From: Rhodovulum sp. 12E13
Lineage (GTDB): Bacteria > Pseudomonadota > Alphaproteobacteria > Rhodobacterales > Rhodobacteraceae
DNA: 64,000 nucleotides
Assembly (NCBI RefSeq): GCF_003340565.1
Contig: NZ_QPLK01000003.1
Coordinates: forward strand, 186,001-250,000
Direction: 5' to 3'
Shown: positions 51,411 through 59,956 of the stretch, in pieces
Layout of the letters: every line of letters begins with the position of its first letter
How positions within the stretch are numbered: position 1 is the stretch's first letter
Translations under genes and position numbers: made by a program
The notes under the pieces: model-generated
What the model saw: only the letters and a program-made list of their open reading frames with translations
The model's database searches: none
What the model was told of the DNA's origin: nothing

Positions 51411-53689
51411 TGTCCGACCCGATGGCCGAAATCCGTGCCTCCTTCTTCATCGAGTGCGAGGAACTGCTCGAGGCGCTGCAGGACGGTCTCGCCGCGATGG
51501 ATGGCGGCGACACCGACGCCGAGACCATCAATATCTGCTTCAGGGCCGTCCACTCGATGAAGGGCGGCGCCGGTGCCTTCGGCCTCGAATCGCTGGTGCG
51601 CTTCGCCCATCGCTACGAGACGGTGATGGACGAGATCCGCGCCGGCCGGCTGGCGCCCGACCGCGACGCGATGATGCTGTTCTTCCGCGCGGCCGACGTG
51701 CTCTCCGACATCGTGCGCACAAGCCGCGACGGCGAGCACATCGACGAGGCCGAGGTCGAATCGGTGCTCGGCCAGCTCGAGGCGCTGGCCGGCGGGGCGC
51801 CCGAGGAAGAGGAGGAAGAGGTCGCCGATTTCCAGCCGATGGGCCTTGCCATAGACCTCGACGGCACGCCCGAGCTGCCCGCCGACGCACCCTGGACGAT
51901 CCGCTTCGCCCCGCATGCCGAACTGTTCCGCTCCGGAAACGAGCCGCAGCATCTGCTGCGCGCCCTCGCCGCCCTCGGCGAGGCGCAGATCGTCTGCCGG
52001 CAGGACGATCTGCCGCCTCTCGACGAGATCGAGCCCGAAGCGCCGTATCTTGCGTGGGAGATCACGCTCGACACCGATAAGGGCGAGGAAGAGATCCGCG
52101 AGATCTTCGACTTCGTCGACGGCATCTGCACCCTCGAGGTGTCGGGCGGGCCGAGCGGCCCGGCCTTGCCGCCCCTGCCCGACCTGTCGGACCTGCCCGG
52201 CACGATCGACGACGGCGAGGCGCCCGTGGTGCCGCAGGCCGAGGCGCCCGTGCCAGACGGCACGGCGCGGCGCATCACCCTCAGCGAACCTGCCGGCGAC
52301 ACCTCCGGGGACGGGCCCGGCACGCCGCTGCCGTCTGCGGGCGGCGAGGCGCCAGAGCCCGCCGGCCCTCCCGCGGCGCCGCCTACCCGGTCTGCCGCCT
52401 CGGCCGACCCCGCGGGCGGGAGCGGCGCAGGCGGTGGCGCCGGCAACGGCGAGGCGCGCCAGTCCCAGGCTGCCGCGCAGACCAAGCCCACGGTGCGGGT
52501 CGACCTCGAGCGCATCGACCGCCTCGTGAATCTCGTGGGCGAACTCGTGATCAACCAGGCGATGCTCAGCCAGAGCGTGCAGGAAGCCGGCATTCCCTCG
52601 AACTCACCCGTCTCACAGGGCCTCGAGGAGTTCATGCAGCTCACGCGCGACATCCAGGACAGCGTGATGATGATCCGCGCCCAGCCTGTGAAGTCGCTGT
52701 TCCAGCGCATGTCGCGAATCGTGCGCGAGGCCTCCGCCGCCGTCGACAAGCGCGTGCGTCTCAAGACCGAGGGCGAAGCGACCGAGGTCGACAAGACCGT
52801 GATCGAGCGTCTCGCCGATCCGCTGACGCACATGATCCGCAATGCTGTCGACCACGGCCTCGAAAGCGGCGAGAAACGCCGCGCGGCGGGCAAGTCCGAG
52901 GAAGGCGTCGTCACCCTCACGGCGGCGCACCGCTCCGGGCGCGTCGTCATCGAGGTGGCCGACGACGGCGGCGGCATCAACCGACCGCGCGTGCGCCAGA
53001 TCGCGGAGGAAAAGGGCCTCATCCCCGAAGGCCTGTCGATGACCGACTCGGAGATCGACAACCTGCTCTTCATGCCCGGTTTCTCCACCGCCTCGCAGAT
53101 TTCCGACCTGTCGGGCCGCGGGGTAGGCATGGACGTGGTGCGCTCCTCGATCCAGGAGCTCGGCGGCCGCATCACCATCGCCTCCGAGCCGGGCGTCGGC
53201 ACGACCTTCTCGATCTCGCTGCCGCTGACGCTGGCGGTGCTCGACGGCATGGTCGTTCGCGCGGGCGGCGAGACGCTGGTGGTGCCCCTCGGCGCCATCG
53301 TCGAGACCCTGTCGCTCGCCGACGAGGAGATCCGCTCGATCGGGCCGGGCCGGAACGTGCTGCATATCCGCGACACCTTCGTGCCGCTGCTCGATCTCGC
53401 AGTCGAGCTGGACTATCGCGGCCCGCTCGAGAGCTATGATGGCTCCGTCGTTCTCCTGATCCAGCAGGAAGACGGGGCGCGCGCCGCTCTCGTCGTCGAC
53501 TCGATCGAGGAGCAGCGACAGGTCGTCATCAAGGGTCTTCAGGACAGTTACGGTCACGTGCCCGGGATCGCCGCCGCCACGATCCTTGGCGACGGCCAGA
53601 TCGCGCTGATCCTGGACCCTGTCGACCTGATGTCGAACGTCGCGGGGCGCAGCCGCGGCGCCGTGCCCTCCCTCGATCTCGCAGGATGA
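51410..53689 (+). CDS. cheA: chemotaxis histidine kinase CheA
   Basis: The 759-aa kinase has an HPt domain with phospho-His48 (AVHSMKGGAGAFG). A domain at ~155-250 (WTIRFAPHAELFRSGNEPQH) is in the P2 position. A low-complexity linker with LPDLSDLPG near residue 255 follows. The dimerisation helices (VRVDLERIDRLVNLVGELVI) start near 360. The ATPase has DPLTHMIRNAVDHGLE, ADDGGGIN and SGRGVGMDVV, and the CheW-like domain ends the protein. It phosphorylates CheY and CheB in receptor arrays. Length is within the family range. Confidence 0.96.
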   Translation: MSDPMAEIRASFFIECEELLEALQDGLAAMDGGDTDAETINICFRAVHSMKGGAGAFGLESLVRFAHRYETVMDEIRAGRLAPDRDAMMLFFRAADVLSDIVRTSRDGEHIDEAEVESVLGQLEALAGGAPEEEEEEVADFQPMGLAIDLDGTPELPADAPWTIRFAPHAELFRSGNEPQHLLRALAALGEAQIVCRQDDLPPLDEIEPEAPYLAWEITLDTDKGEEEIREIFDFVDGICTLEVSGGPSGPALPPLPDLSDLPGTIDDGEAPVVPQAEAPVPDGTARRITLSEPAGDTSGDGPGTPLPSAGGEAPEPAGPPAAPPTRSAASADPAGGSGAGGGAGNGEARQSQAAAQTKPTVRVDLERIDRLVNLVGELVINQAMLSQSVQEAGIPSNSPVSQGLEEFMQLTRDIQDSVMMIRAQPVKSLFQRMSRIVREASAAVDKRVRLKTEGEATEVDKTVIERLADPLTHMIRNAVDHGLESGEKRRAAGKSEEGVVTLTAAHRSGRVVIEVADDGGGINRPRVRQIAEEKGLIPEGLSMTDSEIDNLLFMPGFSTASQISDLSGRGVGMDVVRSSIQELGGRITIASEPGVGTTFSISLPLTLAVLDGMVVRAGGETLVVPLGAIVETLSLADEEIRSIGPGRNVLHIRDTFVPLLDLAVELDYRGPLESYDGSVVLLIQQEDGARAALVVDSIEEQRQVVIKGLQDSYGHVPGIAAATILGDGQIALILDPVDLMSNVAGRSRGAVPSLDLAG

Positions 53690-54165
53690 CGCTCATGACC
53701 GATCACGCCGTCTCCCCCGACGACCGCTCCGAGCTCGAGCTGCTCTCGTTCCGCGTGGGCGAGCAGGAATACTCCGTCGACATCATGTCGGTGCGCGAGA
53801 TCCGTGGCTGGACGAGGGCCACACCGCTGCCCCATTCAGAGCCCTTCGTGCGCGGCGTCATCAACCTCCGCGGCGCCGTTCTGCCGATCATCGACCTCTC
53901 CTGCCGCCTCGGCATCGGCGCCACCGAGACGACCGAGCGCAACGTCATCATCGTGGTTCAGATGGAGGGGCAGTCGATCGGCCTGCTTGTCGATGCCGTC
54001 TCCGACATCCTGTCGATCCCGCGCAGCGACCTGCAGGCGCCGCCCGACATGCTGGCCGACGCCGCGCACAGCTTCGTGCGCGCCCTCACGGTCGTCGAGG
54101 GGCGCATGCTGCGCATCCTCGATTTGCATTCCGTCTATCCCCAGCGCGAAGGCAACGCCGCGTGA
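53686..54165 (+). CDS. cheW: chemotaxis coupling protein CheW
   Basis: The 159-aa protein is a single CheW domain: LLSFRVGEQEYSVDIMSVRE, IRGWTRATPLPHSEPFVRGV and INLRGAVLPIIDLSCRLG, then GLLVDAVSDILSI. It links CheA to chemoreceptors. Its start overlaps the cheA stop; a second ATG three codons on is equally possible. The stop overlaps the cheR start. Confidence 0.95.
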   Translation: MTLMTDHAVSPDDRSELELLSFRVGEQEYSVDIMSVREIRGWTRATPLPHSEPFVRGVINLRGAVLPIIDLSCRLGIGATETTERNVIIVVQMEGQSIGLLVDAVSDILSIPRSDLQAPPDMLADAAHSFVRALTVVEGRMLRILDLHSVYPQREGNAA

Positions 54166-55064
54166 CCGGTGCACCCGCCCTCTCGCCCGCGCCGAGCGCC
54201 GGCCGCCTCGACGGGCCGGACCTGGCGCATTTCGATACGATCGCGGCGCGCGCGCATCGAGAGGCCGGGCTTGTCCTGCCGCGCGACAAGGCGCCGATGG
54301 TGCTGGCCAGGATCGGCAAGCGCCTGCGCGCGTCGGGCCACGCCACGCTCGCCGAGTATTGCGCGTTCCTCGACAGCGAGGCCGGCGTGGAGGAGCGGCG
54401 CGAACTCATCTATACCCTGACGACCAACGTCACGAGCTTCTTCCGCGAGCAGCACCATTTCGACGGCCTGCGCGAGCGCATCCTCCCCGGGCTCGTCGAG
54501 CGGGCGCGGGCGGGCGGCCGCGTCCGGCTCTGGTCGGCAGGCTGTTCCTCCGGGCAGGAGCCCTACAGCCTCGCCATGGTCGTTCTCGACGCGCTGCCCG
54601 AGGCCGCCCGCTGCGATCTGCGCATCCTCGCGACAGACATCGACCCCTACGTGCTCGCCGAGGCGCGCAAGGCCGTCTACCCCGAGGCGCAGGTCGAGCC
54701 GGTGCCCGAGGCCATGCGCCGCCGCTTCCTCGAGCCGGCACCGGGGCGCGACGGCACACGGGCCTGGCGCGTGGCCGAGCCGGCACGCAGCCTCGTGGCC
54801 TTCCGCGAGCTCAACCTGCTCAAGGAGTGGCCGATGCGCGGCCGCTTCGATGCAATCTTCTGCCGGAACGTCGTGATCTACTTCGACCGCGAGACGCAGC
54901 GCTGCCTTTGGGAGCGGTTCGCCGCGGCGCTGGCGCCGGGAGGGCATCTCTTTCTCGGCCATTCCGAGCGGATCGATACCGCCGCCACCGACGCCTTCCG
55001 CGTGGTGGGGACGACCATGTACCAGCGCGCCGCGCCCGGCGCGCAGAACCAGACGAGGGGCTGA
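54162..55064 (+). CDS. cheR: chemotaxis protein methyltransferase CheR
   Basis: The 300-aa enzyme has the N-terminal helical domain (LVLPRDKAPMVLARIGKRLR), TTNVTSFFREQHHFDGLRER, the SAM-binding loop RLWSAGCSSGQEPYSLAMVV, and IFCRNVVIYFDRETQ. It methylates receptor glutamates for adaptation. The start is GTG at 54162 overlapping the cheW stop; the receptor-binding C-terminal pentapeptide question concerns receptors, not this gene. Confidence 0.95.
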   Translation: MTGAPALSPAPSAGRLDGPDLAHFDTIAARAHREAGLVLPRDKAPMVLARIGKRLRASGHATLAEYCAFLDSEAGVEERRELIYTLTTNVTSFFREQHHFDGLRERILPGLVERARAGGRVRLWSAGCSSGQEPYSLAMVVLDALPEAARCDLRILATDIDPYVLAEARKAVYPEAQVEPVPEAMRRRFLEPAPGRDGTRAWRVAEPARSLVAFRELNLLKEWPMRGRFDAIFCRNVVIYFDRETQRCLWERFAAALAPGGHLFLGHSERIDTAATDAFRVVGTTMYQRAAPGAQNQTRG

Positions 55065-55067
55065 GGC

Positions 55068-55454
55068 ATGGCTTTGCGCGATCAATTGCACGTCATGGTG
55101 GTCGACGACATGTCGACCAGCCGGGGCCTGATCCTGCAGGCGCTGGACAGTTTCGGTGTCCGCAACGTCCAGTACGCGGCCGACGGGCCGTCGGCACTGC
55201 AGGCGCTCGGCAAGCAACCTGCCCACCTCGTCCTGTCCGACTACAACATGCCGGGCATGGACGGGCTGCACCTGCTGCACGCCCTGCGCAGCGACGCCAG
55301 GCTCAAGGGCGTCGGCTTCATCCTGATCACCGGCAAGGCCGACCGGCAGATCATCGAGGCCGGCAAGAAGCTCGGAATGAACAACTTCATCAAGAAGCCG
55401 TTCCAGCCAAAGGATCTGCTCGCATCGATCGAAGCTGTTGTCGGCAGGCTGTGA
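55068..55454 (+). CDS. cheY2: CheY response regulator (second)
   Basis: The 128-aa receiver differs clearly from the first CheY. It has Asp13-Asp14 (MVVDDMSTSRGLILQALDSF), phosphorylation site Asp58 (LVLSDYNMPGMDGLHLL), Thr88 in ILITGKAD and Lys109/110 in NNFIKKPFQPKDL. The style is nearer to alphaproteobacterial CheY with NMPGMDG. One of the two CheYs probably drives the motor and the other serves as phosphate sink. The stop overlaps the next gene. Confidence 0.93.
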   Translation: MALRDQLHVMVVDDMSTSRGLILQALDSFGVRNVQYAADGPSALQALGKQPAHLVLSDYNMPGMDGLHLLHALRSDARLKGVGFILITGKADRQIIEAGKKLGMNNFIKKPFQPKDLLASIEAVVGRL

Positions 55455-55858
55455 TGGCGGACGGGATGCAGGAGACGCCCGACGCCGCGCGGGGCCGGAG
55501 CGAGGACGGCCTGCTGTCGGCCGCCCAGTTGAAGGCGCGCCTCGCGGACGAACTCGCCACCCTCGCGCGCGACATGGCCGCGTTCCAGCACACGCTCTCG
55601 GTCGTGCTCGAGGCGGGGCGCCTGTCAGCGGACCAACTGCGCCAATTGCAGGATCTCGACCGCGCCACGCAGATGCTCGACAACCTGCACCGGGTCGCAA
55701 TCGCGCTCGCCGCCGCCCATCCACACCCTGTGGCAGCCACCGAGCTCGACTCGCTCGTCACGCTGGCCGAACTCAAGAGCCGGCTTGCCGGCGCTCCCAC
55801 CGCCCCAGCCTCGACCGACCGCAGGGATCCCTCCGACGACGAGGTCGCCTGGCTCTGA
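55454..55858 (+). CDS. small helical chemotaxis-operon protein, candidate CheZ/CheT-like CheY phosphatase
   Basis: The 134-aa protein is mainly helical, with two long amphipathic segments (LKARLADELATLARDMAAFQ and LRQLQDLDRATQMLDNLHRV). The second contains DRATQ (Asp69-Gln73), which fits the DxxxQ motif used by CheZ-type CheY phosphatases and sits in a helix as in CheZ. Its start overlaps the cheY2 stop. A small CheZ-like protein, CheT, is reported in Sinorhizobium from what I recall. The disordered C-terminus ends DDEVAWL, reminiscent of a peptide that could bind CheY. Function is inferred from motif and context only. Confidence 0.72.
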   Translation: MADGMQETPDAARGRSEDGLLSAAQLKARLADELATLARDMAAFQHTLSVVLEAGRLSADQLRQLQDLDRATQMLDNLHRVAIALAAAHPHPVAATELDSLVTLAELKSRLAGAPTAPASTDRRDPSDDEVAWL

Positions 55859-56124
55859 CATGCAGGCACCCTGCACTTAGCCTCCGAGCGATGGACGGGC
55901 TCCCGCTCGGCCGCCCCTGTCGCGACCGGTGACCGCCCGCGGGCTCAGCCGTGCCCCCGATATCCCCGCCCCGTGATACCCCCGCAGTGTCTCGGCGGAG
56001 ACCGATGATGTCGCGACGAGGCCAACGCAGGCGCGTGTGGGGTGACGCCAAGCCGCGGCACGGGACTTCACCCGTCCCGTCGGCACGAGTCCGAGCTGCC
56101 GGGATCGGCTGCGCCAGGCCCCGC

Positions 56125-56664
56125 TCAGAACAGCTCGATGTCGTTGCCCGGTGCAGCGGGAAGGCGGGGCGGCACGATCTCTTCCTGCGGGACGTGGGAC
56201 CCCTCGATCAGCAACTGCCGGGCGCGCCCCGTGAAGGGCCAGAACTGCACCCGGCGGCCCTGCGTGCCGCCGAGGCTGGCCGAGAGACACGGAATCCCCT
56301 CGCGCTCGAGAAAACCGCGGGCGAACTCGGCGTTGCGCGCGCCCACGTCCGACAGGCCCGCGATCATCCGCGCCCCGCCGAAGAGCTTGGCCTGCAGCCG
56401 GTCGCGCGCTCCGCCCGCGCGGAGGATCCCGTTGATCAGTAGCTCCATCGCGTTGACCCCGGCCGAGGCGCGCTGCAGGTCGGCATCGGGCGCGTCGGGC
56501 AGAACGATATGGTTCATCCCCCCCACGCGCGACTGCGGATCCCAGATGCAGGCCGCCACGCACGAGCCCAGGATGGTGGTAAGCAGCGCATCGGGCGTGG
56601 CGGCAACCACATGCTCCCCCTGCCCGACATGGATCCTGGTCTCGACCGGCTGGGGGCGCGTCAT
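56125..56664 (-). CDS. cheD: chemoreceptor glutamine deamidase CheD
   Basis: The 179-aa protein has the CheD catalytic core: Cys35 in TILGSCVAACIWD and His52 in GGMNHIVLP, then NAMELLINGILRAGGARDRL and LFGGARMIAGLSDVGARNAE. CheD deamidates receptor glutamines and in some species interacts with a CheY-phosphatase (CheC). Its ATG overlaps the cheB stop. It faces the plus-strand che operon tail to tail across 266 nt. Confidence 0.94.
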   Translation of the reverse strand: MTRPQPVETRIHVGQGEHVVAATPDALLTTILGSCVAACIWDPQSRVGGMNHIVLPDAPDADLQRASAGVNAMELLINGILRAGGARDRLQAKLFGGARMIAGLSDVGARNAEFARGFLEREGIPCLSASLGGTQGRRVQFWPFTGRARQLLIEGSHVPQEEIVPPRLPAAPGNDIELF

Positions 56665-57722
56665 GCCGCGCCCGCCCGGCCGGCAGGCCTGGCCCGCGAT
56701 CCGCGCCCCGTCGCGCGCAGGATGCTGCCCGCGATGGCGTCGAGCCGGCATACCTCCGCCACGCCACCCAGCTCGGCGGCGACGCGCGGCATGCCGTAGA
56801 CGACGCAACTGGCCGCGTCCTGCCCGATCGTGCGGGCCCCGGCCGCGCGCAGCGCGGCCATGCCTTCTGCCCCGTCGCGGCCCATTCCGGTCAGGATCAC
56901 CGCCACGACATGGTCGGCATGGCAAAGCCCCGAGCGGAACAGCACATCGACCGACGGGCGATGCCCGCTCACCTTGTCGCCGGCTTCGAGCCCGCAGCGG
57001 AAGCGACCGGGCGCGCCCTCGAGCACGAGGTGCGTCTCGCCCCCCGGGGCGAGATAGACGCGCCCCGGCCCGACCGGCGCGCCGGGGCGCGCGAGCGCGA
57101 CCTCGGGGCAGACCTGCCCCTGCAGGCGCTCGGCGAAGCTGGCGAGAAAGCTCTCGGGCATGTGCTGGGTGATCAGCACGGGCGGCCCCCCGGCGGGCAG
57201 GCCGCCGAGAACCCGCTCGAGCGCGTCGACCCCACCGGTAGAAGCGCCGATCAGCACGACCCGCCCGTTCCAGACATACGGTGAGGCATCCGCGGCCGGC
57301 GCCGGACGGCGCGGCGCGGGCGGTCTGCCCACCGAGGCGCCAGCGGCGACGAAGACCCGCTCGGCGAGGGCGGCGAGCGCCTCTGGTGCGGCAAGCGTCG
57401 GCTTGCCGAGGGCGTCGACGGCGCCGAGCGAAAGCGCTTCGACCGCCGAGCGGCTGCCCTTGTGCGTCTCGGACGAGAACATCACGACCGGCATCGGCCG
57501 CAGGCGCATGATCTTTTCGAGGAACGAGATGCCGTCCATGCGGGGCATCTCGACGTCGAGAGTGATCACGTCGGGGTCGGTGCCCTTGATGACCTCCCGG
57601 GCTTCATAGGGGTCGCCCGCCTCGCCCACGACGTCGAACCGCCCGTCGTCGCGCAGCACCTTGCCGATCATCGCCCGCATGGTGGGGGAATCGTCGACGA
57701 CCACGACACGCTTGCGCTGCAT
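56661..57722 (-). CDS. cheB: protein-glutamate methylesterase CheB
   Basis: The 353-aa protein has an N-terminal receiver (VVVVDDSPTMRAMIGKVLRD, phosphorylation site Asp56 in ITLDVEMPRMDG) and a methylesterase domain. Catalytic Ser161 lies in LIGASTGGVDALERVL, His187 in ITQHMPESFLASF, and the Asp in GMGRDGAEGM. CheA-dependent phosphorylation turns on receptor demethylation and deamidation. The ATG at 57722 follows GGATGGAG. A CtrA-like site lies 83 nt upstream. cheB and cheD form their own transcript separate from cheAWR. Confidence 0.95.
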   Translation of the reverse strand: MQRKRVVVVDDSPTMRAMIGKVLRDDGRFDVVGEAGDPYEAREVIKGTDPDVITLDVEMPRMDGISFLEKIMRLRPMPVVMFSSETHKGSRSAVEALSLGAVDALGKPTLAAPEALAALAERVFVAAGASVGRPPAPRRPAPAADASPYVWNGRVVLIGASTGGVDALERVLGGLPAGGPPVLITQHMPESFLASFAERLQGQVCPEVALARPGAPVGPGRVYLAPGGETHLVLEGAPGRFRCGLEAGDKVSGHRPSVDVLFRSGLCHADHVVAVILTGMGRDGAEGMAALRAAGARTIGQDAASCVVYGMPRVAAELGGVAEVCRLDAIAGSILRATGRGSRARPAGRAGAA

Positions 57723-57804
57723 GCACACTCCATCCGCGGCGCCCTTGCAGGGCAGGGGCGCGACGGGGCCCGGTCCCGTCGGGTGACGTTGTGGCACCGA
57801 TCCC

Positions 57805-57819
57805 TGAACAGCCGCTTAA
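57805..57819 (-). promoter_or_regulatory. CtrA-like site upstream of cheB
   Basis: On minus the sequence reads TTAA-GCGGCTG-TTCA, one base short of the CtrA consensus TTAA-N7-TTAA, 83 nt before the cheB ATG. CtrA is known to control motility and chemotaxis genes in Rhodobacterales, which makes the position meaningful. Confidence 0.4.
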
Positions 57820-57986
57820 CGCGCGCCGGCGGCGCCACTGGCCGCCAGCGCCCGCGGATCGGCGCTCCCCGGAACGACAGGGAGCGCCGCCAGCCCGTGC
57901 GCCCCGTCGTGGGTCGCTGGCACGTCGCAGCGGGCCGGCGGAGACGCGGCGGCGGCAGCGGGGCTGCGCCCGGAACGCCCGGGATC

Positions 57987-58020
57987 GGGGCCGGAGCGGG
58001 GCCGGAGCGGGGGGCGGAGC
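57987..58020 (+). repeat. GGGGCCGGAGC tandem repeat
   Basis: GGGGCCGGAGC occurs twice in succession, followed by a third unit changed to GGGGGGCGGAGC. It lies 55 nt upstream of the AbrB-type gene start. Confidence 0.7.
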
Positions 58021-58075
58021 AGCGGCGAGGGCGATCCGGCTTGCCCCCTCCGCACGCCCGTGCAACGAGCAGAGC

Positions 58076-59173
58076 ATGGTCTCTTCCCGACTGATGCCGC
58101 TGCTGCCCCCGCCGGCAGACCGGCCGCGCGTGGTCTTCGCGCTCGCGCTCGGCCTCGCCGGGGGTGGTCTCGCCACGCTCGTCGGCCTGCCCCTGCCCTG
58201 GATGCTGGGGCCGATGCTGGTCTGCGCCGCCGCTGCGCTCGGCGGGCTGCCGGTGGTGGGGCCGGTGGCGGCACGGCCCGTCGTGATACCGGTGATCGGG
58301 GTGATGCTGGGGGCGGGATTCTCGCCCGGCATCCTGGGCGAGCTGGGCGGATGGGCCGGCACGTTCGTGCTGCTGCCGCCCTTCCTGATCGCGGGCGGAC
58401 TCTCCTCGTGGCTCTGGTTCCGCACGGTCGGCGGCTACGACGCGCGCACGGCCTTCTTCTGCGCCGCGCCGGGAGGGCTGAACGAGATGATCATCCTCGG
58501 CGCCGAGGCGGGCGCCGACGAGCGCCGCATCGCGCTGGCCCATGCGCTGCGGATCTTCGTGGCGATCACCGCCGTCGCGCTCGGCTTCGCCCTGCTCGGC
58601 GGAACGACGACCGCTGGGCTCGACGCGGCGCATACCGGGTTCGCCGACCTCGGCCCCCTCGACGCGGTGATGCTGCTCGCCTGCGCCGTGGCCGGCGTGC
58701 CGATGGCGCGGGTGCTGCGGCTGCCGGCGCCCGCGCTCTTCGGGCCGATGACGCTGTCGGCGGCGCTGCATCTCACCGGGCTGGTCACGGTGCCGCCGCC
58801 CACCGTGCTCGTCGGCGTCGCGCAGCTCGTGATCGGGACGGTGCTCGGCTGCCGCTTCGTCGGCGCGAGCCTGCGCGAGACCGGACGCGACATGCTGCTC
58901 GGCGCCGGGGCGACCCTCCTGCTGCTGATGGTGACGCTGGTCTTCGCCAGCCTCGTCGCCGCGCTGACGCCTGCGCCGTGGAGCCAGGTGGTGCTCGCCT
59001 ATTCTCCCGGCGGTCTGGCCGAGATGAGCCTTCTGGCGCTCGCCAAGAACCAGGACGTGGCCTATGTCGCGACGGCCCATATTGCGCGCATCGTGCTCAT
59101 TCTGCTCGCGATCCAGCCTCTTCTGCGCCTGCTCGGCGAGCGGCTGCCACCACCCCCACCCCCGCGCGGCTGA
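58076..59173 (+). CDS. AbrB-family membrane protein (PF05145 type)
   Basis: The 365-aa hydrophobic protein has ~10 transmembrane helices and an internal duplication. LGLAGGGLATLVGLPLPWML and AAPGGLNEMIILGAEAGADE in the first half correspond to RVLRLPAPALFGPMTLSAAL and SPGGLAEMSLLALAKNQDVA in the second. This is the AbrB/ammonia-monooxygenase-regulator-like membrane family (not the DNA-binding AbrB), of poorly known function, sometimes linked to transport. The ATG at 58076 has only a weak ribosome-binding site (GAGCAGAG). Confidence 0.85.
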   Translation: MVSSRLMPLLPPPADRPRVVFALALGLAGGGLATLVGLPLPWMLGPMLVCAAAALGGLPVVGPVAARPVVIPVIGVMLGAGFSPGILGELGGWAGTFVLLPPFLIAGGLSSWLWFRTVGGYDARTAFFCAAPGGLNEMIILGAEAGADERRIALAHALRIFVAITAVALGFALLGGTTTAGLDAAHTGFADLGPLDAVMLLACAVAGVPMARVLRLPAPALFGPMTLSAALHLTGLVTVPPPTVLVGVAQLVIGTVLGCRFVGASLRETGRDMLLGAGATLLLLMVTLVFASLVAALTPAPWSQVVLAYSPGGLAEMSLLALAKNQDVAYVATAHIARIVLILLAIQPLLRLLGERLPPPPPPRG

Positions 59174-59319
59174 TCGATCTGCAACAGGCCCCGCCCGAAA
59201 GGTCCGGGGCCGACCGGACCCGTTGCGGCGGGAGGGCGCGCATGCGCCACTCTCGGGCAGGACGGCGAAGACTGTCCCGCATATCACACCGCCCCGAGCA
59301 GACGACAGGACCAGGCGAC

Positions 59320-59466
59320 ATGCCCTCTCCCACCACCGATCAGCCGGCGCCCGCGCCCCGGCGGCCCAGCACCCGCCAGGAGGCCGACCGCCGCGAGTCG
59401 CACCTGAAGACCTCCGAGGCCGAGCCCGCGCCGAAGCCCGCCATCAACGACTGGGCCAGCCTCTGA
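59320..59466 (+). CDS. 48-aa protein upstream of ndk terminator
   Basis: This very short frame codes a polar, Pro/Glu/Arg-rich peptide that ends KPAINDWASL. The ATG at 59320 is preceded by GACAGGACCAGG, a good ribosome-binding site, and the stop is followed after 12 nt by a strong terminator. These context signs, more than the sequence itself, suggest a real gene. Function unknown; probably disordered apart from the conserved-looking C-terminus. Confidence 0.5.
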   Translation: MPSPTTDQPAPAPRRPSTRQEADRRESHLKTSEAEPAPKPAINDWASL

Positions 59467-59478
59467 GCTGACGGCACG

Positions 59479-59514
59479 AAAAAGGCCGCCAAAGCATGGG
59501 CTTGGCGGCCTTTT
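59479..59514. terminator. bidirectional rho-independent terminator
   Basis: AAAAGGCCGCCAA and TTGGCGGCCTTTT form a perfect 13-bp stem with a 9-nt loop. A-runs on the left and T-runs on the right allow termination of both the 48-aa gene (plus, stop 59466) and ndk (minus, stop 59534). Confidence 0.93.
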
Positions 59515-59533
59515 CATACGTGGCGATCCGGGA

Positions 59534-59956
59534 TCAGCCGACGATCTCGGTCTGCGCGAAGAAGAACGCGATCTCCTCCGCCGCCGTCTCGGGCGCGTCG
59601 GAGCCGTGCACCGAGTTCTCGCCGACCGACTGGGCGAACTCCGCCCGGATCGTGCCCGGCGCGGCGTCGGCGGGGTTGGTCGCGCCCATCACCTCGCGGT
59701 TCTTGGCGATCGCGCCCTCGCCCTCGAGGACCTGCAGCACGACCGGGCCCGAGGCCATGAACTCGCACAGCTCTCCGTAGAACGGGCGCTCGGCATGGAC
59801 CTTGTAGAATTCCTGCGCCTGCTCGAGCGTGAGCTTCACCCGCTTCTGGGCGACGATGCGCAGGCCCGCCTCCTCGAACTTGGCGTTGATCCGGCCGGTG
59901 AGGTTGCGGGCGGTCGCGTCGGGCTTGATGATGCTGAAGGTGCGTTCGGTCGCCAT
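59534..59956 (-). CDS. ndk: nucleoside diphosphate kinase
   Basis: The 140-aa enzyme equalises nucleoside triphosphate pools by ping-pong phosphate transfer. It begins [40 protein letters not shown] and the phospho-His117 in [20 protein letters not shown] are all present. Length is exactly that of bacterial Ndk. The ATG at 59956 follows AGGAGAGAGAA. Single gene with its own terminator at 59479-59514. Confidence 0.97.
   Translation of the reverse strand: MATERTFSIIKPDATARNLTGRINAKFEEAGLRIVAQKRVKLTLEQAQEFYKVHAERPFYGELCEFMASGPVVLQVLEGEGAIAKNREVMGATNPADAAPGTIRAEFAQSVGENSVHGSDAPETAAEEIAFFFAQTEIVG

Larger units (their letters stand above)
57723..58075. other. divergent region between cheB and the AbrB-type gene (353 nt)
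   Basis: No gene was recognised. The region holds the CtrA-like site at 57805-57819 and a tandem GGGGCCGGAGC repeat at 57987-58020. It must contain promoters for both divergent genes. Confidence 0.5.
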
